Assembly (NCBI GenBank): GCA_902775565.1
Contig: CACYMP010000007.1
Span: forward strand, 1-64,000
Direction: 5' to 3'
From: Oscillospiraceae bacterium
GTDB lineage: Bacteria; Bacillota; Clostridia; Saccharofermentanales; Saccharofermentanaceae
DNA length: 64,000 nucleotides
The notes below the pieces were generated by a model. It searched no databases, was not told where the DNA came from, and saw only the letters and a program-made list of their open reading frames with translations. Shown here piece after piece: positions 17,383-27,031 of this stretch. Position numbers and translations under genes: made by a program. How positions within the stretch are numbered: position 1 is the first letter of the stretch; the number at the start of each line of letters is the position of its first letter.

Positions 17383-18843
17383 ATGGTATACGGATTGAGC
17401 TACGCGAATCTGATCAATATCGTCTTTATTGCGCTCGGTTTGGGAATCTGTTCCACAAGCATCATGGTGCTGGGAGCCGGAATGCATATCGCAAAGGATG
17501 CTAAAGTGATATTCCAGCAGTTCTTCACTCTGATCAACACCTACATCACGATGCATCTCATCCGCATGATCTGTGAAGGACATACAGGCTTTGGCTTCCT
17601 TATCGGCGCCCGTGCCGCCACGTTCATAGAATTCTTTGTATCAGGTCTGATGATATATATGCTCTCGCTCCTGATACTTTATGTGGCAAGTCCCGGGAAG
17701 GTCGGACATACCATAAACAAAGTATTCATGGTACTCCTGGCGATACACACGATCGGCCTTATCGTAAACCTTTTCACCAATTTCTACTATGTTTTCGATG
17801 AAGCCAACATGTATCACCGCGCAAGAGGTTACGGATACTCTAATATAATGCATATCCTTATGCTGTTTCAGAGTATATTCCTGCTCATAAAATACCGCAA
17901 GAAATTTGACAAAAGGCTCAAGATTGCGCTTTGGGTATTTCTTATCTCTCCCCTTGTTGCTTTGGCGCTCCAGTTCTTTTTCCAGCAGGTCCAGTTCGTT
18001 ATCCTCGCTACCGTTATCTCGGCAGGACACCTCAACCTTGCGGTCATCATGATCCAGGGCGAAAGATATGAGAAGCAGCGCAAGGAAAAGGCGCGTCTCG
18101 ATACCGAACTGACAATGGCCACAAGGATCCAGGCAGAGACTTTGCCCAACATCTTCCCTGCATTCCCCGACAGAGAAGATTTCAACGTTTTCGCTTCGAT
18201 GAATCCGGCTAAGGAAGTCGGCGGCGATTTCTACGATTTCTTCCTTATCGATGAGTCCCATTTGGGAATAGTCATAGCTGACGTTTCCGGAAAAGGCATT
18301 CCCGCCGCGCTCTTCATGATGGTATCGAAGATCATGATCCAGAACGTCGCCATGATGGGCAGCAGCCCAGCTGAAGTACTCAGATTCGTAAATAACCAGC
18401 TGTGTTCCAACAATCCCGAAGAAATGTTCGTCAGCGTCTGGTACGGCAGTCTCGACCTTGAGACCGGTATATTAACGGCCGCAAATGCGGGACATGAGTA
18501 TCCCTTCCTGAAAGAACCTGACGGAAGCTTCAAGATGGTAAAGGACAGACACGGTCTGGTAATAGGCGGCATGGAAGGAGTCAGGTACTCCGAGTATGAG
18601 CTTCAGTTGGATCCCGGTGCAAAGCTCTTCATCTATACTGACGGAATCCCCGAAGCGACAGATGCCGACAACAAGTTCTACGGCACAGACAGACTCCTGC
18701 AGTCCCTCATTGCAAGCGAGTCGGGCACACCTACAGAGATCATCCATTCCGTTGATGCTTCAGTCAAAGCCTTCGTAAAAGAGGCTCCGCAGTTCGACGA
18801 CCTTACGATGCTCTGTCTTGAATATGTCGGCAAGAAAATCTGA
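17383..18843 (+). CDS. Membrane-anchored PPM-type phosphatase (SpoIIE/RsbU-like)
   Basis: The protein has 486 residues, with GAGAGGAA before the ATG. The N-terminal 220 residues hold seven or so membrane helices (7TM-type sensor). A short charged coiled linker (KQRKEKARLDTELTMATRIQ) leads to a phosphatase domain with the metal-binding motifs VGGDFYDFF, IADVSGKGIPAALFM and DDLTMLCLEY. Such enzymes dephosphorylate serine on anti-anti-sigma proteins in partner-switching pathways. No STAS antagonist or RsbW-like kinase gene lies beside it, so its substrate must be encoded elsewhere. A strong terminator follows, so the gene ends its own unit. Confidence 0.92.
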   Translation: MVYGLSYANLINIVFIALGLGICSTSIMVLGAGMHIAKDAKVIFQQFFTLINTYITMHLIRMICEGHTGFGFLIGARAATFIEFFVSGLMIYMLSLLILYVASPGKVGHTINKVFMVLLAIHTIGLIVNLFTNFYYVFDEANMYHRARGYGYSNIMHILMLFQSIFLLIKYRKKFDKRLKIALWVFLISPLVALALQFFFQQVQFVILATVISAGHLNLAVIMIQGERYEKQRKEKARLDTELTMATRIQAETLPNIFPAFPDREDFNVFASMNPAKEVGGDFYDFFLIDESHLGIVIADVSGKGIPAALFMMVSKIMIQNVAMMGSSPAEVLRFVNNQLCSNNPEEMFVSVWYGSLDLETGILTAANAGHEYPFLKEPDGSFKMVKDRHGLVIGGMEGVRYSEYELQLDPGAKLFIYTDGIPEATDADNKFYGTDRLLQSLIASESGTPTEIIHSVDASVKAFVKEAPQFDDLTMLCLEYVGKKI

Positions 18844-18869
18844 ACGCAAAACATATAAACTCTTTGAGC

Positions 18870-18895
18870 CGGCCGGATTTATTTCCGGCCGTTTT
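18870..18895 (+). terminator. Terminator of the phosphatase gene
   Basis: A perfect 8-bp GC-rich stem (CGGCCGGA/TCCGGCCG) with a TTTATT loop is followed by TTTT. Confidence 0.88.
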
Positions 18896-18989
18896 CATGT
18901 GTACATAAAGATTACACAACGTTGCTATATACTCAAATCATCAAAGCCGGCTGAGTATAATCCCAAACTCTTTTTGGAGGAGACCCGAA

Positions 18990-20498
18990 ATGAAGAAAAC
19001 ATATATTAAGATCACTTCATTGATCTTAGTCCTTATTACGGCAGTAGTGCTTTTGGGAGCAACCCTTTTCACTTACATTCAGGTAAGCTCGATCAATACG
19101 CTTTACATAAGCGATCTGCACAACAACCATCAGCTCCCTGCATATAATTACGACATCGATTCCGAACCTGCGGAAACTTATATGATCTCCCATATGGGAA
19201 GCAAATATATACCCACCATGAGCAATCCGGGGATCGGTTATTACGGAGAGATCGACTGGAGATGGAAAGCAGCAAATGCAGCTCATCACATTGAATCAAG
19301 CGATTACAAACGGGCAATTGTTTCAGTGGTAAAAACAGCTCCGAATACTACCACTGTTTATTTCACCACGGAAAAGAATTCCAATTCAGGCAATGCAGTC
19401 TACTTTAACGGTGAGTCGGAATGGAGGGTCGCACTCGTATATGCCGACGATTTGAAAACAACTGTTAACGGCAATGTCGGCCTTTCAGAGTTTTTGGTCA
19501 GCGCCGAAGAACAAAACGAAGATCCTTATATATCGAAGCTCGATCAGGAAGCCAAGGTAAAATATGCCGAGATCAAAGGATCTCTTAATCCTGAAATGAC
19601 AAGGTCCGGGTGGCTTACATCATTTGTTGTCTATACCTCGGATACTTCAGTAGCAAACGACCAGATAAAGATAAAAGAATGCGACGTATATCTGTTCCAT
19701 CCTCTTGAACTGGTCGTTAAGAGTTACTCATATGTTTATATCCTATTCCTTGTCGTACTTATCGTTCTTTTGTTCCTGACCATATTCCTGATGCGCAGGA
19801 TGTACAAGAGCAGGGTAAGCTATGAAGCTAGGACAAAGAATCTCACAAGGAGCTTTGCTCACGAGCTCAAGACTCCCCTTGCGGTAACCAAGTCCTATAT
19901 CGAGAACTGGGATATCATCGATGAGAAAGAGCGCCCCGAAGTCGCTTCCAAGATCAATTCCGAGGTCGACCATATGACAAAGATGGTTAATACTTTATTA
20001 GACCTTTCGAAAATGGACACGGGCGATGTGAAGCTCAACCTCGAAGAAGTAGATCTTTATGCGCTTGCCAAGGTCTGCTACAAGCATGTGGAAGAACTCG
20101 CAAAAGAACGCAATATCACAGTCGGCATCAAGAAGGAAAAAGAAGACGGCGAGTATATCGTATCAGCCGATCTCGACATGATGAGAATGTGTATATCTAA
20201 CTTCCTGTCCAATGCGATAAAATACGGTAAGACAAAGGCTGATATCCTTCTTGTCAGTGGGAGTAACAATGTTACATTCAGGATAACCAACGACGGAGAG
20301 CCTATCAGCAAAAAAGATCAGAAGAAGATCTGGGACCTGTTCTACAAAAAGGATAAGTCCGGTACCGACCGTCTGGGCAGCACCGGTGTAGGACTCGCCG
20401 TAAACAAGAGCATCCTTGAGCTTCACAAGGCAAAGACCGGACTGGACAGCAATGCCGAAGGCACCACCTTCTGGTTTGAGATGAAGAAAGCAAAGTAA
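18990..20498 (+). CDS. Sensor histidine kinase
   Basis: The protein has 502 residues; TTTGGAGGAG precedes the ATG. One membrane helix lies at about 8-30, a 210-residue extracytoplasmic sensor region follows, and a second helix lies at about 248-270. The HisKA box is FAHELKTPLAV with the phospho-His near 291; the ATPase domain shows NFLSNAIKYG and GSTGVGLAVNK. It is co-transcribed with the response regulator, whose ATG overlaps this stop (TAATG). It is a distinct system from the kinase at 6916-8556; the sensor regions are not alike. Confidence 0.94.
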   Translation: MKKTYIKITSLILVLITAVVLLGATLFTYIQVSSINTLYISDLHNNHQLPAYNYDIDSEPAETYMISHMGSKYIPTMSNPGIGYYGEIDWRWKAANAAHHIESSDYKRAIVSVVKTAPNTTTVYFTTEKNSNSGNAVYFNGESEWRVALVYADDLKTTVNGNVGLSEFLVSAEEQNEDPYISKLDQEAKVKYAEIKGSLNPEMTRSGWLTSFVVYTSDTSVANDQIKIKECDVYLFHPLELVVKSYSYVYILFLVVLIVLLFLTIFLMRRMYKSRVSYEARTKNLTRSFAHELKTPLAVTKSYIENWDIIDEKERPEVASKINSEVDHMTKMVNTLLDLSKMDTGDVKLNLEEVDLYALAKVCYKHVEELAKERNITVGIKKEKEDGEYIVSADLDMMRMCISNFLSNAIKYGKTKADILLVSGSNNVTFRITNDGEPISKKDQKKIWDLFYKKDKSGTDRLGSTGVGLAVNKSILELHKAKTGLDSNAEGTTFWFEMKKAK

Positions 20499-21178
20499 TG
20501 GCTGATTGCAAATACAGACTTTTGATCGCAGAAGACGATGTGTCCCTGAGGCACATCGTATCTGCGTATTTCATAAAGAACGGTTTTGAGGTCGATCAGG
20601 CAGAAGACGGGACCGAAGCCTGCAGTCTGGTAATGAACAACCGTTACGATGCGATAATCCTCGATATCATGATGCCCGGCAAAGACGGCATAGAAGTGTG
20701 CAAGTTCATAAGGACCAGATATGACGTCCCGGTTATCTTCCTTACCGCACTGGGCAGCGAGAGTGATATCCTGGACGGGTATGAGGCAGGCGCAGACGAG
20801 TATGTTACCAAACCCTTCTCGACCAAGCTCCTGCTCGTTAAAGTCAATGCACTTATCAACCGGTACAAGGGACTGCTCGTAAAAGACGGACTCGTAGTAG
20901 TCGGTGAGATCGTTATCGTACCTTCCAAAAGACAAGTCAGCATAAGCGGCAGTCCGGTCGAGATATCGCCCCGTGAATATGATCTTCTTCTCTACTTTAT
21001 CGAGAACAGGGAACAGGTCTTAACTCGCGACCGCATCCTCGATGCCGTCTGGGGCAGCGATTTTGAAGGATACGACCGTGCCGTTGACACCTATGTCAAA
21101 AAACTGAGAGCCACATTGGGAAGTGCAGGCCGCCACATCACGACAGTGATAAAGAGCGGCTATATGTGGAAGGATTAG
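20498..21178 (+). CDS. OmpR/PhoB-family response regulator
   Basis: The protein has 226 residues. The receiver has the acidic pair in AEDDVS, phospho-acceptor Asp56 (AIILDIMMPG) and the Lys of VTKPF. The winged-helix domain starts near residue 130 (ISPREYDLLLYFIEN; DTYVKKLRATLG). The one-base stop/start overlap with the kinase gene points to coupled translation and a cognate pair. Confidence 0.95.
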   Translation: MADCKYRLLIAEDDVSLRHIVSAYFIKNGFEVDQAEDGTEACSLVMNNRYDAIILDIMMPGKDGIEVCKFIRTRYDVPVIFLTALGSESDILDGYEAGADEYVTKPFSTKLLLVKVNALINRYKGLLVKDGLVVVGEIVIVPSKRQVSISGSPVEISPREYDLLLYFIENREQVLTRDRILDAVWGSDFEGYDRAVDTYVKKLRATLGSAGRHITTVIKSGYMWKD

Positions 21179-21252
21179 CAAGCACATTAACTCATGCTAT
21201 AATTATCTTACTTACTGAAGATTTGAGAATTTGGAAACAAGGGAGTAAGAAT

Positions 21253-21624
21253 ATGAGTTATGGTTATACACCGCCTCCGGTGGTCTTCAACGAACGTACA
21301 AACGAAGGTCTGACCGATGCCAATGCACGCATCGGAAAGATGAGCAACACTGTCGCGGAATTGGAAGTCAAGCTCGAGGCAATGTACCGGGTAATGATAG
21401 ACCAGGGTATCGACCCTGCACTTTTCGAAGCAAAGATCGAAGAGATAATGAAGGAGAGAGAGATACCACAGCCTCCCGTCATCGAATCAAAGCCCTGTCC
21501 GAAATGCGGAATGGCAGTCAAGAATACAGCGATCATGCCTTTATTCGGAAAGTGTATGTATTGCGGGACAAAGGTTCCATTCACCCCTTCTTTCATAAAG
21601 AACGAAGAGAAAACCGATTCCTGA
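21253..21624 (+). CDS. Small zinc-ribbon protein of unknown function
   Basis: The protein has 123 residues, started at MSYGYTPPP after GGGAG; the longer ORF runs back into the regulator gene. Residues of about 25-75 are predicted helical, perhaps coiled coil (NARIGKMSNTVAELEVKLEAMYRVM). The C-terminus has a two-CxxC zinc ribbon (CPKCG about residue 83, CMYCG about 104). The role is unknown; the build suggests a protein- or nucleic-acid-binding adaptor. It converges with the next gene without a gap. Confidence 0.7.
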   Translation: MSYGYTPPPVVFNERTNEGLTDANARIGKMSNTVAELEVKLEAMYRVMIDQGIDPALFEAKIEEIMKEREIPQPPVIESKPCPKCGMAVKNTAIMPLFGKCMYCGTKVPFTPSFIKNEEKTDS

Positions 21625-22134
21625 TCAGTCCCAGTTATTCTTTTCCCACGAGTGGAAACGGTCTAGGATCATCATCATTATCATCTCTCTCATAGGAGCC
21701 GGAAATACGTTCAGCTCGTTGTTAAGCTGAGCCCTGAAGTTGTTGAAATCATCCATCAGCGCTCTTATGACCGTCCCTTCCCTCTGCTTTGAGTCAGACA
21801 TCTTGAAATTACTAATGGTCTTACGGAGGATCCTGGGCTCCGTATCCTCGACCGCGGCGGGCTCATCGTCTATCTCGGATTCATCCGTCAGTTCGAACCC
21901 CCAGTCAGAAAGAACGGAAGCTGCTACCATGTTAATGACTGCATGGCTGGGATCTTCATCCTGCTTAAGCTTTTTAACTGTAATATCTTCGGCTTTGACT
22001 CCATTCAGCAGAAGATCCACCATGTCGGATCTTATCCTTACACCTAACAGAAAGAGCTTCTGATCATCAATCTTTTTCGTATCATCAAAATATACGATAG
22101 GCTCATCAATATATCTCTCAAGGTCAAATACCAT
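21625..22134 (-). CDS. Hypothetical acidic protein
   Basis: The protein has 169 residues, started at MVFDLERYIDEP after GGGGAG. It is acidic and soluble, with no signal peptide. The middle (about 85-110) is a low-complexity Glu/Asp stretch; the C-terminus is Met-rich (MREMIMMMIL). I do not recognise a family. Confidence 0.6.
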   Translation of the reverse strand: MVFDLERYIDEPIVYFDDTKKIDDQKLFLLGVRIRSDMVDLLLNGVKAEDITVKKLKQDEDPSHAVINMVAASVLSDWGFELTDESEIDDEPAAVEDTEPRILRKTISNFKMSDSKQREGTVIRALMDDFNNFRAQLNNELNVFPAPMREMIMMMILDRFHSWEKNNWD

Positions 22135-22289
22135 AACAGTCTCCCCTTTATTCATCAATTTGCATTGCAGATACAATAGTGCTTTGTTTTATCCTACACT
22201 CCCATGATTTCGCCGGTATTTAGCCTTTGTTAATAAACAGAAAAACAGTTTTGAATAAACATTGTCAGAAAGAAACAGCAGACAAAAAA

Positions 22290-22316
22290 CTCCCCACCGC
22301 TTAATGCAGTGGGGAG
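22290..22316 (-). terminator. Terminator of the BspA-like gene
   Basis: On the minus strand an 11-bp stem with one mismatch (CTCCCCACTGC/GCGGTGGGGAG) and loop ATTAA is followed by TTTTTT, 27 bases after the stop. Confidence 0.9.
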
Positions 22317-22342
22317 CGTTGGTTTTTACTTAACGGGTAAGA

Positions 22343-24223
22343 TTATTTAACCTTAACCTTTACAGTAACAATCTGCCAGCTGGTATTGGCAGTAGTCTGG
22401 TCACCTGTTGCCATGACCATGACCTTGACTGTGTATGTGCCCTTCTTGAGGCCCTTCTTAACGGTGATGACACCGTTGCCTGATACTGTGATCTTCTTGT
22501 TGCCGGAAGATTTAGCAAACAGGTGAGTACCGACTCCGGGATTAGAGAAGCTGTAAAGCTTTGAAGCAGAGATCTTCTGAGCCTTCTTCCTTACTTTGCT
22601 TGCCTTGACAGTTGCAGTCTTGCCGGAAACTGTCATGGTATTCTCTGCAAAACTCGGCCATGAGAAAGATGCACCTAACCATGCATTGCTGTTGAGAGTC
22701 TTTACACGGTCTGTAGTTCTTACCGCAATCGTACCTACATCTCCGAAAATGTATTCACCAAGAGAAGTAATACTGTTCGGAAGTGTAATGGCCTTGATTG
22801 CAGTACTATAAAATGCCGCATCACTAATTGACTTGATACCATAGTTAAGCTTAACGCTTGAAAGCTTTGAGCAACCGGCGAATGCTTCTACACCGATCGA
22901 AGCTACGCTGGCAGGGATATCAACACCGGTAAGAGCAGTATTACAGAAAGCTCCTGCAGAGATTGTCTTTATTCCGCTGCATAACGTAACACTGCTGAGT
23001 TTTGAGCAGTTATAGAAAGCATCCGCGCCGATCGTCTTAACACTTCCGGGTATCCTTACACTTGTAAGGCCAGAAGCGGAAAATGCACTGTTACTGATTG
23101 ACGTAACCGTACCGGGGATAGCAATACTCTGCAAGTTCGAGCAGTATAAGAAAGCCGCTGTACCGATTGCCTTAAGTTTGCTCGGAAGCTTAACTGTCTT
23201 CAGGCTTGTGCAATAATCAAACGTATAGGCACTTATTGCCTTTACCTTAGCAGGGAGCACAACATTTTCGAGTGACAGACAATAATAGAATGCATATTGA
23301 CCGATCGAGCTTACGTTTTTGCCGAAAGTGACGGCCTTAAGGTATTCGTTTCCGGCAAAAGCCCACTGACCGATGGATTTGACCTGCTTAGGGATCGTAA
23401 CTCCTGTTAATGTGCAGGCATAGAAACAATAATTTGGAATCGACTTGATCTTGCTGTTGAGAGCAACTTTGGTCATAGGGTTTTCTGCAAAGGCATAAAC
23501 ACCAAGGCTCTTGCAATTCTTAGGAATAGTTATTGTGCCAACCAGTCCGGATCTCATGAAAGCACGGGCTCCGATCTTGGATACGGTCTTGAAAGCCGGG
23601 ATGCCTCCGAGATTTGTGTTATTAAATGCGTAATTGCCGATAGACTTTAACTTCCACTTACCTCTTGTATAGGACCAGATCGTACCGCCTTCGAGATTTT
23701 TAAGATTCGAGAAAGCAAAATTACCGATCGTTGTAACACCTGATCTGACATAGATGTGCTTGATCTGATCTCTGTATCTGTGCCACGGTACTGATGCCTC
23801 TGACTTCCAGGCAGGCATTGCGCCCTTTCCGTAAACCGTAAGAACTGTTCCTGAGAATACCCAGTAAACTTTGGACTTGCCGATACGGCCGTTCACAGCT
23901 GATCTGGATGTGCTTACTGTCTGATCCTGTGACTGCGAAGGAGCTGCTCCGACAACATCGTTTGCTTCTTCAGGTACGTTCAGATCAGGATCTTCTTCGT
24001 CTGCATCTTTATCTTCGGCATCGGAAGCTTCTTCCTTATCCTCGGCTTCATCAGACTCCTCATCCTTTTCTTCCTCTTCTTTCTCTTCCTCAGCTTCAGC
24101 AGCCTCTGTTGTCTCGGGCTCATCTGCTTCGAGATCGAGCTCTTTCGCGAATACGAAAGTCGGCACCATACCAACGATCATTGCTACGCTGATAACGAAT
24201 GCCAGTAAACGCTTGATTTTCAT
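22343..24223 (-). CDS. BspA-like leucine-rich repeat surface protein (LRR_5)
   Basis: The protein has 626 residues: a signal peptide (MKIKRLLAFVISVAM, cleavage near VFA), an extremely acidic segment at about 28-88 made almost wholly of E, D, A and K, then about a dozen 23-residue LRR_5 repeats between about 150 and 490. Typical units carry IGxxAFxxC and LxxVxLPxxVxxIxxxAF. The C-terminal 110 residues (TVKASKVRKKAQKISASKLY on) resemble an Ig-like Big domain, VITVKKGLKKGTYTVKV. It is secreted; I see no LPXTG sorting signal. BspA proteins of gut bacteria mediate binding to host or other cells, so adhesion is a fair inference. GGGGAGGA precedes the ATG. Confidence 0.9.
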   Translation of the reverse strand: MKIKRLLAFVISVAMIVGMVPTFVFAKELDLEADEPETTEAAEAEEEKEEEEKDEESDEAEDKEEASDAEDKDADEEDPDLNVPEEANDVVGAAPSQSQDQTVSTSRSAVNGRIGKSKVYWVFSGTVLTVYGKGAMPAWKSEASVPWHRYRDQIKHIYVRSGVTTIGNFAFSNLKNLEGGTIWSYTRGKWKLKSIGNYAFNNTNLGGIPAFKTVSKIGARAFMRSGLVGTITIPKNCKSLGVYAFAENPMTKVALNSKIKSIPNYCFYACTLTGVTIPKQVKSIGQWAFAGNEYLKAVTFGKNVSSIGQYAFYYCLSLENVVLPAKVKAISAYTFDYCTSLKTVKLPSKLKAIGTAAFLYCSNLQSIAIPGTVTSISNSAFSASGLTSVRIPGSVKTIGADAFYNCSKLSSVTLCSGIKTISAGAFCNTALTGVDIPASVASIGVEAFAGCSKLSSVKLNYGIKSISDAAFYSTAIKAITLPNSITSLGEYIFGDVGTIAVRTTDRVKTLNSNAWLGASFSWPSFAENTMTVSGKTATVKASKVRKKAQKISASKLYSFSNPGVGTHLFAKSSGNKKITVSGNGVITVKKGLKKGTYTVKVMVMATGDQTTANTSWQIVTVKVKVK

Positions 24224-24350
24224 CTTTTTCCTCCCCTATTTATTATTCTGATAAATAATTATCAACAGTTTTTAATTATTACAGATTTATTACAAAAAAT
24301 AAAGATAAATAATATGACAATTTACAGGTCAAATTACAGTTCCGGGCCGG

Positions 24351-25097
24351 TCAGATTACTTTTCTGATGACCTTCTCATCAGAATCAAAGTGCTTCATGA
24401 TCTGACGTACGATCTTTTTACGGGAATCCTCAGGCAGATCCTTATAGCTTTTGGTGACGAACTTATACCCCCAAAGATACTCCGGAAGCGTGTAGATCGC
24501 GACGGACCAGCCGAACGGCTCGCCCTTCTTGTTGAGGCGCGGTCTGAAATCCTTAACTGTAAGATAAGCAGACATCTGAAGCTTTGCGCAGGTGCCCTCA
24601 AAGCCCTTTTCGCCGCCCTTGCCGAAGCCGGCCTTCTCTTTTACTTCATTGGAATACAGACTGACATCATCAGTTGCATCCCAGAGCTCGCCTTCCTTTG
24701 GCCAGAACAGATCCATTATGAGCTTTTCCCTGCGGCCGGCCTTACCGTCTTCATACCTGGAATCGAAATCGTATCCGTCCCTTCTGTAGTTTGCGAAATC
24801 GGGAAACCACTTCTTGGAGACATACCCTGCTTTGTTATTGAAAAACTTGCCGTAAGCAACTTTTCCCGTACGGGCAAGAATGCTGCGCCACTCCCACGGG
24901 TCGGTTTCAGGATCTCCGCACCACCAGCATGAAGGATCAGTCATGTTTTCAACCGAGAACCCGGGAACATCATTTGAAAACAACGGCAGAAAACCAACCT
25001 TCTCGATTACTTCGAGAAGCCCGTCTGAAGTATGTATGCATGAAGGGTCAGTGCTGTCGACACCTTCCATGAACCATTGACCGTCGATCACTTCCAT
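24351..25097 (-). CDS. Conserved hypothetical protein, AlkZ-related family (tentative)
   Basis: The protein has 248 residues and is soluble. It carries WWCGDPETDPWEWRSILAR and GYVSKKWFPDFANYRRDGYD, which I associate with an uncharacterised Bacillota family annotated as AlkZ-related (AlkZ being a DNA glycosylase of the HTH_42 fold). The AlkZ QxD catalytic motif is not evident. Treat the function as unknown. It begins two bases after the stop of the upstream membrane-protein gene, so the two are probably co-transcribed. Confidence 0.65.
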   Translation of the reverse strand: MEVIDGQWFMEGVDSTDPSCIHTSDGLLEVIEKVGFLPLFSNDVPGFSVENMTDPSCWWCGDPETDPWEWRSILARTGKVAYGKFFNNKAGYVSKKWFPDFANYRRDGYDFDSRYEDGKAGRREKLIMDLFWPKEGELWDATDDVSLYSNEVKEKAGFGKGGEKGFEGTCAKLQMSAYLTVKDFRPRLNKKGEPFGWSVAIYTLPEYLWGYKFVTKSYKDLPEDSRKKIVRQIMKHFDSDEKVIRKVI

Positions 25098-25099
25098 AG

Positions 25100-25891
25100 T
25101 TAGCCGCCGGTGTTTTCTGTCTTATGAGAAGCCCTGCATACCATAACGAAAATATAGACCGGAACGATAAGGGCTATCAGACTGCCTACGATGTTAATTA
25201 TGAGAAATATCAGCTCGTTATAATGCGCGTATTCGAGCCGGAAAGGATCCGGTCTTGTTTGTTTTATCAAAGCAGCGCGCAGCGTATACACATAGTACAA
25301 TGTCCTGTTTATAAACGTTAATACTGACCAGACATATACAATGAGCCTCATTTTCCACAATGAAGGAACGATATCCTCTTTCTTCCTGTTCAGATACAAA
25401 ACAACAATAACTGCAACGGAAGCAACTGTCGCCGTAATAAAACTGTTTATCTCTTTTGTAAGAGCGATCCATATCGGAAGGAGACGGTTAGGATTACCGG
25501 TTCTGTTGAGCAGTAAAGCAACGGCGGCGCTTGCAAACATTCCGACTACGGGTACTGCCATGACCGGAATGTAGATGAGCTTTTTGCCGTAACGTTTGTG
25601 AATATAAAGACAGATGCAAAGAGAAAACGCCAAAGAGCATATGTAACCAGTCCATGACAGCGCAATGCTCAGTCTTGCAAACACGGCGGCACCGACAAAG
25701 CGTGAGATAAACTGTGGCAGACTTCCTGTCAGGATAGGCACGGAAGCAAAAATGTATCCGATGCCCAATATCCTTGTCGGCTTAACTTTATTCGCAGCGA
25801 TCAATATTCCAAGTACCAGCCCGGCAAGGAATGCTCCTATCGGCATTATGGTGCTTGCATAAACAATTAATTGGTAAAACATAAAAGACAT
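25100..25891 (-). CDS. Polytopic membrane protein of unknown function
   Basis: The protein has 263 residues and about seven membrane helices, with short loops such as NKVKPTR and NRKKEDIVPS. I recognise no transporter or sensor motif. It is the first gene of a two-gene unit with the AlkZ-related gene. Confidence 0.65.
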   Translation of the reverse strand: MSFMFYQLIVYASTIMPIGAFLAGLVLGILIAANKVKPTRILGIGYIFASVPILTGSLPQFISRFVGAAVFARLSIALSWTGYICSLAFSLCICLYIHKRYGKKLIYIPVMAVPVVGMFASAAVALLLNRTGNPNRLLPIWIALTKEINSFITATVASVAVIVVLYLNRKKEDIVPSLWKMRLIVYVWSVLTFINRTLYYVYTLRAALIKQTRPDPFRLEYAHYNELIFLIINIVGSLIALIVPVYIFVMVCRASHKTENTGG

Positions 25892-26008
25892 CTGATCTAC
25901 CCCCTTAAGAATTCCGATTCCAATACATTATAGCAATTTTATCTTAAATCCGTCCGCTGACTTCGAATGGCAAAAAGAAAAACTTTCGAGACTTTTTGTC
26001 GTATATAC

Positions 26009-26037
26009 TTGACATTATGTAAAGAGCGTATTACGAT
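26009..26037 (+). promoter_or_regulatory. SigA-type promoter of the membrane protein/XRE pair
   Basis: TTGACA (26009-26014) and TACGAT (26032-26037) are 17 bp apart, 25 bases before the ATG at 26063. Confidence 0.65.
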
Positions 26038-26062
26038 ATGCTCATCAAAGGGGGATACGACC

Positions 26063-27031
26063 ATGAAAAAGAAATTAGCGATAATTACCATAATCATAGC
26101 AGGCTCCATTCTCTGGGTGCTTACGGCCCTGGCAGTATGTCTCAGAGGTACACAGACCCTTGCATTTACAGACACTGTACAAGAAGCCGGAAGCGGCGTC
26201 ACATACGTAAAACGCAGCAGAACGCCCGTTGACTTTTTACCCGTAGGCAATGAGTGCGAGTTTGAGATTACAGTTGACGGTCCGGAAGAAATAGTTCCAA
26301 CGATAAGCATCTCGCTTGAGTCCTCCAAAGCGGAACCGATCTTCACAAAGACCGCGAAAAACGGTACTTTCAAGACAGGCAAGCTTAATGTCGGCAACAA
26401 AAAGATCTTTCTTAATTTCGATTATGAACCATTGCCCGAATTGGACGAGAATAAAGATTACTCCGTCAGATATACGATCGAACTTACTTCAGGCAACTAT
26501 GCTCTCTATAACAGCATAATGCTCACTCTTGCTGCAGTCTGCATTCTGCCTTTAGCGCTTAGCATTGCTTACCTGATCAGCTTAAACGAGAACAACAAAA
26601 AGGCATTCGATGAGCGTCAGATGAAGATGCGAGGCAAAGCAGCAATGACCACGATGATAGTTGTCATCGCCACTGCTCTCGGTCTGGGGTGGTTCAGTCT
26701 GATCTATAACGATTTTCCGCTGTCAGCATACGAATGCCTGATGATCATCGCATTTATCGGAATCGCAACGTTTGCAATTACCGCAGACAGATATGATGCA
26801 TACATGGGCTTAAGCAATAAGCGCAATGTGATTGCAGTTATGTTCAGCATTATTGGTATACTCGATCTGGTAATATTCTTTTCCACGCTCAGGCTGATCA
26901 GAAACGGTGCCGAAGTCAATAACAGGATCGACTCACTTGTACAGGGAATCTGCTGTCTCTCAATAGGCGTTGAAGTTTTCATAAAGAACATCCAGAACAA
27001 AAAGGAGGCGCTGGAGGATGAAGAATCTTAA
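26063..27031 (+). CDS. Membrane protein with an extracytoplasmic domain, partner of the XRE regulator
   Basis: The protein has 322 residues, started at MKKKLAII after AAAGGGGG. A signal anchor at 5-25 is followed by an external domain of about 130 residues with beta-strand character (CEFEITVDGPEEIVPTISISLESS). Five or so membrane helices fill residues of about 155-310. The C-terminal helical part resembles the small membrane proteins (DUF2178-like) that are commonly paired with a short XRE gene. Its last 14 bases overlap the XRE gene, so translation is probably coupled. The external domain is unusual for such pairs and may sense a ligand. Confidence 0.7.
   Translation: MKKKLAIITIIIAGSILWVLTALAVCLRGTQTLAFTDTVQEAGSGVTYVKRSRTPVDFLPVGNECEFEITVDGPEEIVPTISISLESSKAEPIFTKTAKNGTFKTGKLNVGNKKIFLNFDYEPLPELDENKDYSVRYTIELTSGNYALYNSIMLTLAAVCILPLALSIAYLISLNENNKKAFDERQMKMRGKAAMTTMIVVIATALGLGWFSLIYNDFPLSAYECLMIIAFIGIATFAITADRYDAYMGLSNKRNVIAVMFSIIGILDLVIFFSTLRLIRNGAEVNNRIDSLVQGICCLSIGVEVFIKNIQNKKEALEDEES

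Noticed and set aside
24249..24264. TGATAA-N4-TTATCA dyad upstream of the BspA-like gene
   Set aside because: It lies in very AT-rich DNA where such a dyad is easily due to chance.
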